NCBI GenBank assembly: GCA_002867475.1
Contig: PKTL01000082.1
Location: 1 to 48,520 of the forward strand
Reading direction: 5' to 3'
Source of the DNA: Candidatus Woesearchaeota archaeon
Lineage (GTDB): Archaea > Nanobdellota > Nanobdellia > Woesearchaeales > BM511
Length of the DNA stretch: 48,520 nt
Both the position numbers and the translations under genes were made by a program. The notes beneath the pieces were generated by a model, which did not search any database, had not been told where the DNA came from, and saw nothing but the letters and a program-made list of their open reading frames with translations. This document shows, piece after piece, positions 7,673 through 15,967 of the stretch (position 1 is the first letter of the stretch; each line of letters starts with the position of its first letter).

Positions 7673-8484
7673 ATGAGGATTCTAAAAAAATGGCAGACCC
7701 CTTCAACCCAGACCCATTAAAAGATAAGATTAGGGAAATGATTGGAAGAGCAAAAGAGTTTGAAGACCTAAACTATTTTGCAACAAGTAATTCTATGTGC
7801 TTTCTAAAAGGAGAAAAAGGTGTAGGGAAAACATTTCTGATTCGGAAATTGATAGAAAACCTAAAAAAAGATTATAGGATACTTTACATAGATGCCAATG
7901 GTTTTAGTAAGAATAAGGATATAGAAAAACCAATAGTTACATCAAAGAAGATCTATGAGAAAATAATCAGAAAAAAAGGATTCATTCTGATAATGGATAA
8001 TTGTAATACCTTGACAGACAGGAATCTTGAACGTATAAAATATCATTATGATAAGGATTTCATCACAAGCGTAGTGTTCTCAAATAGTGAATTGCCAGAA
8101 AATGAAAGCATCCAAAGCAGGATAGGTTAAAGAATAATAGATCTAGAAAGATTCACTCCAGAACAAGCCTATAATATTTATCTTTCAAGATCAGAAGGCG
8201 ATCTATCAAGAGTTGATATTGAAGAATTATATGAGAAATCAAAAAACCTAAAAAATTTCATGGAAGAGCTTAGGATAATGCATTCAAAAAACCCAGAGCT
8301 TGAATATATGAAACATGAAATGGATAATAAAGCAAGTGATGTATGTGATTCTTGCGGTTTAAGGCTTGAAGAAGTCTATGGAAAATGGAGATGTAGAAGA
8401 TGCGATACTTATTGCACTTCTTGCGGTGAGAAAGTATCAAAAGATGATAGGGAATGTCCAAGATGTATGGCATTATTTGGTTAA
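7673..8484 (+). pseudogene. Zinc-ribbon AAA+ ATPase subunit, copy 1, broken
   Basis: Decayed paralogue of the gene at 13620-14543. A Walker A motif (GEKGVGKT), the altered Walker B FILIMDNCN and a box ESIQSRIG are followed by an in-frame TAA at 8128-8130. The same frame continues (RIIDLERFTPEQ...) to a double zinc ribbon with four CxxC knuckles ending at 8484. The paralogue reads SRIGNR where this copy has SRIG-stop. A second lesion is near the start: AGGGGTGG (7661-7668) serves ATG 7673, which is one frame away from the homologous reading that is open from 7690; the shift falls in a run of seven A (AAAAAAA before TGG). An A-run contraction plus a nonsense change is simplest. A -1 slip on this heptamer would restore the N-terminus but not remove the stop. 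Confidence 0.8.
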
Positions 8485-8485
8485 G

Positions 8486-9178
8486 ATGAAAAAGAACTGG
8501 TTCGAAAAACATGGATTCAAGTCCAACCCATTATCAATAAAACCTGATTCAGAAATACTGATTGGGTTCACTGAAGAAATAAAAAAACTTCAAAGTGATA
8601 TAGAGCACAAGAAAAGCATATGGGCAATATACGGCGAATTTGGCAGTGGGAAAACAACTCTGATAAAAAAACTTCTTAGAAAATACAAAAACTCAACATA
8701 TTTTAGTCATAGCAGAGTAGACGGATCGATCAGCATAAAAAGATTGATCCAAAAAAGAGTTCCTTTTCTACTTAGATTATTTGGTAAGATGCCAAAAGAT
8801 TCAGTATTATTTCTTGATGAAGCACATGAGATGAATAATAAGGAAGTAAATGAGATAATGAATTATTACAAGTCTGGAAATATCAAGAACCTCATACTAA
8901 TAAATCCTAATTCTTTAATCGAAGTAAAAAATAAAATAAATCTCAACAAAATATCTAAAGAGAACTCGATAGAGCTTGTACATACAAGATTAGATAGTAA
9001 AGACTTGATATCTGTCCAAGCGTTAAGTATGATCTATGATTTTTCAAAAGGTAACCCTCGAAGGTTGTTAGAATATGCGGAACGTGCAATAAAGATAGCT
9101 GATGAGATAGGCGATGGTAGAGCAACAGATAAGCATGCCATACTTTTACGAGAATCATTAAATGATCAGCAGATTTGA
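8486..9178 (+). CDS. Short AAA+ ATPase subunit, copy 1
   Basis: A 230-residue P-loop ATPase of the ExeA/Orc1-Cdc6-like AAA+ group. N-terminal box NWFEKHGFKSNPLSIKP, Walker A GEFGSGKTT, Walker B VLFLDEAHE, and a sensor-2-like KGNPRRLLEYAE in the lid. There is no DNA-binding or zinc domain. The SRIGNR box of its partner family is replaced by NKISKENSIEL, so no arginine finger is evident. ATG 8486 begins one base after the stop of the zinc-ribbon pseudogene, so it was built for translational coupling; an upstream ATG in the same frame would overlap the zinc ribbon and is unlikely. Its substrate is unknown. Confidence 0.8.
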   Translation: MKKNWFEKHGFKSNPLSIKPDSEILIGFTEEIKKLQSDIEHKKSIWAIYGEFGSGKTTLIKKLLRKYKNSTYFSHSRVDGSISIKRLIQKRVPFLLRLFGKMPKDSVLFLDEAHEMNNKEVNEIMNYYKSGNIKNLILINPNSLIEVKNKINLNKISKENSIELVHTRLDSKDLISVQALSMIYDFSKGNPRRLLEYAERAIKIADEIGDGRATDKHAILLRESLNDQQI

Positions 9179-9185
9179 TAATATT

Positions 9186-9359
9186 CTAAAATTTTAGGTG
9201 TTCATGTATAATAAATTTATATAGATACCAAGCAGCAAGAATCAATGATATAAGAAGGATGGATTCAAAAATAAATCTTTGGATTCCAGAAACTCCATAA
9301 ACTATGAATAAGAAACAGATGAGTGCAATCATTATATATATCATTGACCAATTTATCAT
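9186..9359 (-). CDS. Small two-helix membrane protein (57 aa)
   Basis: A short open frame with two hydrophobic helices: residues about 6-22 (MIYIMIALICFLFIVYG) and about 30-47 (IFESILLISLILAAWYLY), separated by a short polar turn and ending in KFIIHEHLKF. A TATA-like ATTTAAATA at about 9381-9392 lies some 27 nt upstream of ATG 9359, overlapping the stop of the Nudix gene, which fits a leaderless promoter. No family is recognised. The clean amphipathic layout and the well-placed promoter are the evidence for a real gene. Confidence 0.6.
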   Translation of the reverse strand: MINWSMIYIMIALICFLFIVYGVSGIQRFIFESILLISLILAAWYLYKFIIHEHLKF

Positions 9360-9380
9360 AAATGGTACACACTTTCTTGA

Positions 9381-9872
9381 TTATTTAAATATTTGTTTAA
9401 AAGAATCGATTATAATCTCAGTATACTCTTTAGGATTTTGTAAGACGTCTTCTTGTAGGTTTTTCATATCTTTAAAATAAGATTCTTCAACCTCATCTTC
9501 TTGATCTATGAAAGGGCCTTTATTATATGTTTTGAAAACAGTTACAAATTTTGGGCTTCCGTCACTTGAACTTTTGAACTTAAACCATTCAAAAAGGTCG
9601 CTTTTACCATTTTCTTCTTCAAGAAATTCTCTTACTGCGGCAGATTTATAGTTTTCTCCACTATTTACATGACCTCCAGGAATACTTAGTTTTGATGGTG
9701 CAACATCACAAAGTTCACTTCTTTTTTGAATCAATAATTTTTTTTCGGTTTCATCTTCAAAACAGAATATCAAGCTAACTCTATGAAGAAGCTGTCTTTC
9801 ATGTGCATCGCTTCTAAGACGCTTTCCAATCACCTCATCATTGTCATTAACAATATCTAGATATTCTTTCAT
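9381..9872 (-). CDS. Nudix hydrolase (IDI/YfcD-like)
   Basis: A 163-residue Nudix enzyme that hydrolyses a nucleoside diphosphate linked to another group. The Nudix box begins at G67 (GHVNSGE, then seven residues to REFLEEENG), with the metal-binding EE pair. The box has one extra residue before its final glycine compared with the consensus. The N-terminus (EYLDIVNDNDEVIGKRLRSD, then HERQLLHRVSL) is typical of the isopentenyl-diphosphate-isomerase-like/YfcD branch; isomerase activity itself is not implied. It lies 3 nt downstream of the unknown gene at 9876-10799 and is co-transcribed with it. Confidence 0.88.
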   Translation of the reverse strand: MKEYLDIVNDNDEVIGKRLRSDAHERQLLHRVSLIFCFEDETEKKLLIQKRSELCDVAPSKLSIPGGHVNSGENYKSAAVREFLEEENGKSDLFEWFKFKSSSDGSPKFVTVFKTYNKGPFIDQEDEVEESYFKDMKNLQEDVLQNPKEYTEIIIDSFKQIFK

Positions 9873-9875
9873 AAA

Positions 9876-10799
9876 TCAAATAGAAAAAAATGGTGCTTTA
9901 TTAGTTTTCCTATTGGCATTTTTAGCTTTCAATCTTACAAGTTCTCTTTTTATAGGATTATTTCCTGTAAATGCATAAGCTTCTCCAATTATTTCAGGAT
10001 CATTTTGATCTATCAAATAATTAAAGTTTAGATCGTTTAGGTAAGTATTACCGCGTATAAAAATCTCATCTAAGTTTGGTTTAGAATCCATAAAGAAAGT
10101 ATCCTTATATTCTTCTGGAGCACAAATAATAACATTTCTCAACCATTTTATATTTAGGTGTCTTTTCATTTCTTTTTGACTGAAATAATTTGTGAGATCA
10201 GATAATTCTTTAAAAAGCTTCGAATAGTATACCATTTCTTTGTTCCCTAAGCTTGGATGCTTTTCAATGTTATTTGTTATTCTTTCTATCAATCTATAGT
10301 AATCTCTGTTTTTTATATTTTTTTCAACATATCTTAATATCTCTTCTGGATTGACTCCTTTGTTTCTTAGATACAAGAAATAACTTGTTTGTGCTTCACT
10401 AATATCAAAAAGTCCTTCACTTATTATCTTTTCACTAACAGGATGAAGAAATAAATTAAGACTTCTTGAGCCTTTTATCTTGGATATGTCTTCAAGTGAT
10501 TCATATTCGGGAATTGGATGTTCTGAATAGTTGTTTCCTTTGTAGATTATTATCCAAGATTCATCAATCTTATCTTCAAGTCTATTTCTTATTATGTCAA
10601 TTGCATGCTTTGATGATTCTCTTTCAGTAAATATTCCGTGAAACCTGATTTTAGGAAAGAGAGGTGATTCAAATATTTCATATTTTGCACTTGCAAGATT
10701 ATCAGGTCTTTTCTTTAGATGTGATTCATAATCAACTAGCTTAGGATTCTCTTTGTTACTATCTTCGGCCTTTTTGAAAGGAAGAATTATGCCGCTCAT
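9876..10799 (-). CDS. Uncharacterised protein (307 aa)
   Basis: I do not recognise this protein. It has no signal peptide or membrane segment. The N-terminal third mixes strands (KIRFHGIFTERESSKHAIDI, then SWIIIYKG) with loops; the middle is helical and rich in aromatic and charged residues (YRLIERITNNIEKHPSL); the C-terminus is very basic (RELVRLKAKNANRKTNK). The gene leads a two-gene operon with the Nudix hydrolase, separated by 3 nt, and diverges from the Kef antiporter across about 108 bp. Possible involvement in nucleotide or RNA processing is suggested only by the Nudix partner and the basic tail. Confidence 0.7.
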   Translation of the reverse strand: MSGIILPFKKAEDSNKENPKLVDYESHLKKRPDNLASAKYEIFESPLFPKIRFHGIFTERESSKHAIDIIRNRLEDKIDESWIIIYKGNNYSEHPIPEYESLEDISKIKGSRSLNLFLHPVSEKIISEGLFDISEAQTSYFLYLRNKGVNPEEILRYVEKNIKNRDYYRLIERITNNIEKHPSLGNKEMVYYSKLFKELSDLTNYFSQKEMKRHLNIKWLRNVIICAPEEYKDTFFMDSKPNLDEIFIRGNTYLNDLNFNYLIDQNDPEIIGEAYAFTGNNPIKRELVRLKAKNANRKTNKAPFFSI

Positions 10800-10907
10800 A
10801 AAGTCATCAAATCAATTCTAATATAAAAGTTTTTTGAAATGTAACTACTAAATAATTATAAACACTTTGCCAAAAACCTTATAAATCCTTCAATCTAGAA
10901 TCAATTT

Positions 10908-12602
10908 ATGGATGAATTTTTTTTTGATATAGGTCTAATAATAATTCTTGCAAGCACGTTTGGTTATGTCGCAAGACTTCTAAAACAACCAATAATACCT
11001 GCATATATCTTGGCTGGTGCAATATTTGGTCCAATCCTTGGAATAATAGATAATGGAGATATAATAAGAACCTTATCAGAGATAGGTATAGCTTTCCTTC
11101 TTTTTACAGTAGGTTTAGAGCTTGAACTAAAAAAATTAAGAGATATTGGAAACGTTGCAACTCTTGGCGGTCTCATACAGTTTGCATCGCTTTTCGGTTT
11201 GGGATTTTTCACAGCGGCACTCCTTGGATATTTCAAGCTTGAAGCAGTATACATCGCACTCATCTTAGTATTTAGCAGTACGATGGTAGTGATAAAGATT
11301 CTTTCAGACAAAAAAGAGCTTGATAGTCTTCATGGAAGGATAATAATAGGTCTTTTACTTATGCAAGACATTCTTGCAATATTTGCAATATCTATTCTTG
11401 GGTCATTAAACGATTTTTCATTACAAACAATGATGCTTTCATTGATAATATTATTCTTGCTCATAGTTTTCGCACTGATTGCTTCAAAAGTGATATTTCC
11501 AAAGATATTCAAGTTTGCAGCAAAAAGTCCAGAACTATTATTCCTTGTTAGTGTAGCAGTGGCATTCACATTTTCTATAATCTTTGAGATACTCGGATTT
11601 TCTATAGCGATAGGATCCTTTGTTGCAGGTGTCAGTCTAGGTAACTTACCTTACAATCTAGAGATAGCAAGTAGGGTTCGAAGCTTAAAAGATTTCTTTG
11701 CAACAGTTTTTTTTGTAGCGTTAGGTGTACAATTGGTATTTGGAGATATATCAAAACTTATAGTGCCAATAATTGTACTGACATTTTTTACGATAATAAT
11801 CAAAACATTGTTCAACTTTATACTTATAGCACTTTTTGGATATGAGAAAAGAACCTCTTTTATAACAGCGATAAGTCTTGCACAGATTTCAGAATTCGCA
11901 CTTATAATAATAGGTTTTGGATATGCACAAGGTCATATAGGTTCAGAATTCTTAAGCCTAACAATAATGGTTGCAACTATCACAATAATGGTTTCAACAT
12001 ATTTTATAAAGTTCAGTGCAGGAATCTATAATTCAATAAGATCTTATTTGAAAATATTCAATTTTTTAATAACTGAAAAACATGTGCTTCATAATTTCAG
12101 TGATGAAAAAAAACATGACGTTCTTCTTATAGGTTATGATAGAATAGGGTATGCAATATTTAAAGGTTTAAAGAAATTAAGTGACCGGATTCTCGTTGTA
12201 GATTTTAATCCGGACATAATAAAGAAACTTGTTAGAAAGCACATAAATTGTATATATGGTGACATTGGTGATATGGAGATACTTGAAAAGATCGATTTTA
12301 AAGATCTTAAGATGGTAGTTTCTACCATACCTGAAATACGTGAAAATATGATGCTTGTAAAAAAAGTGAAAGCAGTAAATGAAGAAACTCCTATATTTGT
12401 AACTTGTATGGATGTCGATGAAGCATTAGAGCTATATGATTCTGGTGCTGATTATGTTATACTTCCTCATTTTTTAGGTGGAGAACATGTAAGTCTTATG
12501 TTAGAGGATATAAGTCAAGATATAACAAAACTGGTCACAAACAAGGTTGAGCACATAAAAGAGCTTCATATAAGAAAAGAGCATCACCATCACAATTACT
12601 AA
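10908..12602 (+). CDS. Kef-type cation:proton antiporter with RCK domain, copy 1
   Basis: Monovalent cation:proton antiporter of the CPA2 family, 564 residues. About 12 membrane segments (residues 1-385) include the family glutamine-proline bend LLKQPIIPAYILAGAIFGP and GLLLMQDILAIF. A cytosolic RCK/TrkA-N Rossmann domain starts near residue 404 (HDVLLIGYDRIGYAIFKGL) and would gate transport by nucleotide binding. The end is histidine-rich (EHHHHNY). A TATA-like ATAAACACTT/CTTATAAATCC region precedes the ATG closely, with no Shine-Dalgarno. MscS follows 33 nt later. A paralogue with the same layout is at 41035-42747. Confidence 0.93.
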   Translation: MDEFFFDIGLIIILASTFGYVARLLKQPIIPAYILAGAIFGPILGIIDNGDIIRTLSEIGIAFLLFTVGLELELKKLRDIGNVATLGGLIQFASLFGLGFFTAALLGYFKLEAVYIALILVFSSTMVVIKILSDKKELDSLHGRIIIGLLLMQDILAIFAISILGSLNDFSLQTMMLSLIILFLLIVFALIASKVIFPKIFKFAAKSPELLFLVSVAVAFTFSIIFEILGFSIAIGSFVAGVSLGNLPYNLEIASRVRSLKDFFATVFFVALGVQLVFGDISKLIVPIIVLTFFTIIIKTLFNFILIALFGYEKRTSFITAISLAQISEFALIIIGFGYAQGHIGSEFLSLTIMVATITIMVSTYFIKFSAGIYNSIRSYLKIFNFLITEKHVLHNFSDEKKHDVLLIGYDRIGYAIFKGLKKLSDRILVVDFNPDIIKKLVRKHINCIYGDIGDMEILEKIDFKDLKMVVSTIPEIRENMMLVKKVKAVNEETPIFVTCMDVDEALELYDSGADYVILPHFLGGEHVSLMLEDISQDITKLVTNKVEHIKELHIRKEHHHHNY

Positions 12603-12635
12603 AAGCTTATAAATATAATTTCATATTTATTTATT

Positions 12636-13496
12636 ATGGTAGATATCTCGTTCTTGATGCAATGGAATATTATTCCTATAGTGTTTGTTCTATTTTTCAC
12701 TTTAATTATTTCAGCAATATTTCGAAAGTGGATGCAAAAACATATTGATATATCTACAAAATTTTTAAAAGTTGATGCCACAAGTTATAGATTCTTTAAA
12801 AATAGTATTACTGGTTTGATATATTTGATTGGTATGGGTTTAGTCATATATCTTGTACCTTCATTAAGATCTCTTGCGGTAAGCGTATTTGCCGGAGCAG
12901 GAATCCTTGCGATAATAATAGGTTTCGCATCACAACAAGCGTTTAGTAACATAGTAAGTGGTATATTCATAGTAATATTCAAGCCATTTAGAGTTGGTGA
13001 TTGGATAAAGACTCAAGGAAATATTTATGGTGTTGTAGAGGATATAAATCTTAGACATACAACTGTTAAGGATTTTGAGAATAAAAGATACATAATACCT
13101 AACAATATTATCTCAAATGAGACTATCGAGAATCTTTCTATTGGTGATGAAAGAATAAGAAAACATGTGGAATTTGGAATAAGTTATGATAGTGATGTTG
13201 ATAAAGCAATAAAAATAATAAGAAGCGAAGTTAAAAAGCATCCTCTTTGGACAGATCAAAGGACAAAAAAAGAGAAAGATTCGGGCGAAGAGGATGTCCC
13301 AATAAAAGTTATATCTCTTGGAGATTTTTCAGTTAATATTAGAGCTTATGTTTGGGTGAAGAATCCTAGTGATTCATGGATAATCTATACAGATCTTTTG
13401 AAAAGTGTGAAGAAAAGATTTGATAGTGAAGGTATTGAAATTCCTTTCCCTTATAGGACAATTGTAATGAAAGATAGTAAGAAAAATAAAAAATAA
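12636..13496 (+). CDS. mscS: Small-conductance mechanosensitive channel, MscS family
   Basis: Membrane channel opened by tension during hypo-osmotic shock. The 286-residue protein has three N-terminal helices (about 8-30, 54-76, 80-112); the third is the pore helix AGAGILAIIIGFASQQAFSN with regularly spaced Ala/Gly. The beta domain FKPFRVGDWIKTQGN and VVEDINLRHTTVKDFENKR follows, then the alpha/beta vestibule domain. Length equals the basic MscS plan. A TATA-like TTATAAATATA lies 25-30 nt before the ATG, so it can be transcribed apart from the antiporter gene. With the two Kef genes and a potassium channel it forms part of the turgor and ion-balance gene set. Confidence 0.94.
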   Translation: MVDISFLMQWNIIPIVFVLFFTLIISAIFRKWMQKHIDISTKFLKVDATSYRFFKNSITGLIYLIGMGLVIYLVPSLRSLAVSVFAGAGILAIIIGFASQQAFSNIVSGIFIVIFKPFRVGDWIKTQGNIYGVVEDINLRHTTVKDFENKRYIIPNNIISNETIENLSIGDERIRKHVEFGISYDSDVDKAIKIIRSEVKKHPLWTDQRTKKEKDSGEEDVPIKVISLGDFSVNIRAYVWVKNPSDSWIIYTDLLKSVKKRFDSEGIEIPFPYRTIVMKDSKKNKK

Positions 13497-13619
13497 TGGG
13501 TGTTTTATCCTCGATTCAACGAATATTGAATTAAATCATCACTTTAAAATAATAAAAAATAATTAACTTTATATATTACTTGTTCTTCAACAATATTATA
13601 TCTATTACAGGTGGTTTAT

Positions 13620-14543
13620 GTGGAAGACAGATGGTACGAACAATATGACTTTGATGATAACCCTTTCTTGATTGATCCAATATCAGATGAGCCAAGGCAA
13701 CTTATTGGAAGAGAGGAAGAGGAAAAAGAGATAATATATAGGATTCTATCAAGCAATATGATCTTTATAGAAAGTGCAAAAGGAAGAGGTAAGACATCAC
13801 TTCTTAGGCACGCAATTGAGAACTTTAGAGGTCATGGCAAAGTTATATATGTCGATGCTAATAAGGTCCAAAAGACAATAAATGTTGAACTCCTTCTAAA
13901 AGGTGCAGCTAAAGTTCGAAGTGGAATCATGGGAAAAAAACCAAAAAATCTGATACTTCTTCTAGATAATATTGAATCAATGACACAGCGAAACTGGGAA
14001 AGGATAAAATATTATTTTGATCAAAACTACTTAAAAAGTGTTGTATTCACAGGAAAAAATTATTCAAAGGTTAAGTTTCCAGAAAGCATCAAAAGCAGGA
14101 TAGGAAATAGAGTAATAAAGCTTCCAAACTTAGAATCTGATGAAGCATTGCAGATAATCCAAGATAGACTTGGTGATGATTATGAAGAAATACTTTCAGA
14201 CGAAGAAATCATGCAATTATACAAAATTTCAAAAGGAGACCTGAAAAATTTTATAACAAATAATTATAGGCTTGCACAATATAAATATGATGCTGGCAAA
14301 TCAGAAATAATGGATCTTGATGAGATAAAAACTGCAACAAGGATGGATGTAACTGAAGTCTATGAAGTTGACGATGAGGATGAAATTGAAGCAAATCTTT
14401 GTGAAGAATGTGAATCTAAACTTGTGAAGATTGGACAATATTACAGGTGCAAGGATTGTGATAATTTCTGTACAAATTGTGGAGCTCTAATTGCTGAGGA
14501 TGATAAGAAATGTCCTGAATGCAATGTGGAATTTGAAGATTAA
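13620..14543 (+). CDS. Zinc-ribbon AAA+ ATPase subunit, copy 2 (intact, likely hydrolysis-deficient)
   Basis: Intact 307-residue partner of the short AAA+ subunit. Order: N-terminal box RWYEQYDFDDNPFLIDP, Walker A SAKGRGKTS, Walker B-like LILLLDNIE, box IKSRIGNRVIKLP, lid, acidic linker (EVDDEDEIEA), then a double zinc ribbon with four knuckles CEEC, CKDC, CTNC and CPEC. Two features stand out: the Walker B glutamate is asparagine (DN), and the lid lacks the NPR sensor motif (GDLKNFITN). ATP binding without hydrolysis is expected, while the arginine-finger-like SRIGNR is kept. GTG 13620 is preferred because GGTGG (13610-13614) lies just upstream; GTG 13611 is possible. The short subunit follows after 11 nt. 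Confidence 0.82.
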   Translation: MEDRWYEQYDFDDNPFLIDPISDEPRQLIGREEEEKEIIYRILSSNMIFIESAKGRGKTSLLRHAIENFRGHGKVIYVDANKVQKTINVELLLKGAAKVRSGIMGKKPKNLILLLDNIESMTQRNWERIKYYFDQNYLKSVVFTGKNYSKVKFPESIKSRIGNRVIKLPNLESDEALQIIQDRLGDDYEEILSDEEIMQLYKISKGDLKNFITNNYRLAQYKYDAGKSEIMDLDEIKTATRMDVTEVYEVDDEDEIEANLCEECESKLVKIGQYYRCKDCDNFCTNCGALIAEDDKKCPECNVEFED

Positions 14544-14554
14544 AGGTGATACTT

Positions 14555-15268
14555 ATGGATATTTGGTATGAACAATTAGGATTTATAGAAAACCCATTTT
14601 CAATTAAGCCAGGCGCATATGATGATGAAATTTTTGGATATTCCAACGAATTGAAAAAAGTTTATAGTGCTATGAATAAAGGCGGTGTATGGTTTGTAGA
14701 AGGTAATTTTGGTGTAGGAAAAACAAGTATGCTAAAACAGATAATAAATAATTTTAAGGGAAGAAAAAGAGTTATATACTACTCAGCTAACAGAAGTGAA
14801 GGTGGTATTAATTTCAAACAGCTTCTAAAGAACAGAAATGGTTTTTTTCAAAGATGGTTTGGTATCCTTCCAAAAAACATGATACTCTTGCTTGATGAAG
14901 CGCACACTATTAATTCTCATGATGCAACAGCAATTGAGAAATATATGAAATCAAAAAATTTCAAGACAATTATCTTTGCAAGCGACAAGGTAAGTGATGT
15001 CCAAATGACTCCTTGGCTAAAGAAAAAGATGGGGGATAAGAAAATATTGAAACTTCAACCTATAACTGAAAACAATGCTATAAAGCTTGTTAGAAATAGG
15101 GTTGGCGATCTGAAATTCCTTCCAAATTCAATCATAAAAAAAGTTTTTGCAAAGTCTGATAAGAATCCAAGAAAGATGCTTGAAAATTTAGAAGATCTTT
15201 GCAGGTATGCTATGGAAATAGGTGCAAAAAAGATTGCTGAAGCACATCTAAAAAAAGTCTTAAAATAA
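14555..15268 (+). CDS. Short AAA+ ATPase subunit, copy 2
   Basis: A 237-residue paralogue of the gene at 8486-9178. N-terminal box IWYEQLGFIENPFSIKPG, Walker A GNFGVGKTS, Walker B ILLLDEAHT with its glutamate intact, and lid motif DKNPRKMLENLEDL with the sensor-2-like arginine. The position matching SRIGNR reads KKKMGDKKILKL, so the arginine finger is absent. ATG 14555 is chosen over GTG 14546 because AGGTGAT (14544-14550) is the ribosome site. It forms a two-gene operon with the zinc-ribbon subunit. The substrate is unknown; DNA remodelling as in ExeA/Orc-like ATPases is one option, membrane-associated chaperone work another. Confidence 0.82.
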   Translation: MDIWYEQLGFIENPFSIKPGAYDDEIFGYSNELKKVYSAMNKGGVWFVEGNFGVGKTSMLKQIINNFKGRKRVIYYSANRSEGGINFKQLLKNRNGFFQRWFGILPKNMILLLDEAHTINSHDATAIEKYMKSKNFKTIIFASDKVSDVQMTPWLKKKMGDKKILKLQPITENNAIKLVRNRVGDLKFLPNSIIKKVFAKSDKNPRKMLENLEDLCRYAMEIGAKKIAEAHLKKVLK

Positions 15269-15296
15269 AATAAAATAAAATAAAAAATAAGACTTT
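15254..15296 (+). repeat. TAAAA tandem repeat inside a 9-bp hairpin
   Basis: The stop region of the short ATPase gene carries about five TAAAA units (15261-15285) enclosed by a perfect 9-bp inverted repeat AAAGTCTTA / TAAGACTTT (15254-15262 with 15288-15296). It may be a transcript-end structure; it lacks a following T-run. Confidence 0.6.
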
Positions 15297-15314
15297 ATCC
15301 ATAAATGCAGGATT

Positions 15315-15959
15315 ATGTCGTTTCATAATAAGATAAAACAAATTGAGAATTCACGTTTTGAATTAGATGAAAAAGTTAATCTTGTTCTTGTTCTTGCAGG
15401 TGTTAAGCCTTCAACTGAATTAGGTCTTTATGAATTGGATGATTTTTCTAATTTTGATTATGATATAAAAAAAGATACTATGAGGTTTAAGCCTTCTTAT
15501 GAGAACCATCTGCGAAGTGAAGTATCAAATCTTCTTGAAGAGCTTGAATTATTTTATGATATAAGCGAGAAGAAAGAGATAGGGTTTCCAGAATTTTTTG
15601 ATATGGAAACAAGAACGATATCTCCAATGGTTGAGTCTATATTTATTAATGTTGCAAAAACAAAAAATAATCTTAATTATTTATTACATGCAAAAAAAGA
15701 TCCTTTATCTAAATCACATCATAGGAGATATGGTTTAGCTGTGGGTTATCCTAAAACTGCGATTTTAGCTTTTGATGGCGTTCTTGAAAAAGAGTATAAT
15801 CTTGAAATAGAAGATAAGGTTCTTAATTTCTTTGCAGATTTTTTTGTTTTTTCAAAGAAATATATGGAAGATGAATTAAAAGTTTCAAGATTATGGAAAG
15901 ACACAATAGAAAGATTAAGTCCAAATCTTTATTCAGAAGTAAAAGATTATGCTGCTTAA
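15315..15959 (+). CDS. Uncharacterised protein (214 aa), possible DUF483-like
   Basis: Soluble protein of unknown function. The central part RRYGLAVGYPKTAILAFDG is reminiscent of the GYP motif of archaeal DUF483 proteins, but without their cysteines, so the link is weak. The N-terminal half is acidic and helical (LRSEVSNLLEELELFYDI). No membrane segment or signal is visible. It follows the AAA+ cassette in the same direction by 46 nt and may be read from the same transcript. The start ATG has a weak upstream context (GCAGGATTATG). Confidence 0.65.
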   Translation: MSFHNKIKQIENSRFELDEKVNLVLVLAGVKPSTELGLYELDDFSNFDYDIKKDTMRFKPSYENHLRSEVSNLLEELELFYDISEKKEIGFPEFFDMETRTISPMVESIFINVAKTKNNLNYLLHAKKDPLSKSHHRRYGLAVGYPKTAILAFDGVLEKEYNLEIEDKVLNFFADFFVFSKKYMEDELKVSRLWKDTIERLSPNLYSEVKDYAA

Positions 15960-15967
15960 AATCATAA

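Noticed and set aside
8366-8485. Upstream in-frame extension of the short AAA+ gene copy 1
   Set aside because: It would overlap the zinc ribbon of the preceding frame; homologues start at the NWFE/IWYE box, matching ATG 8486.
13514-13531. ATTCAA/TTGAAT inverted repeat before ATPase cassette 2
   Set aside because: Only six bp with A+T-rich arms and not present before cassette 1; too weak to call an operator.
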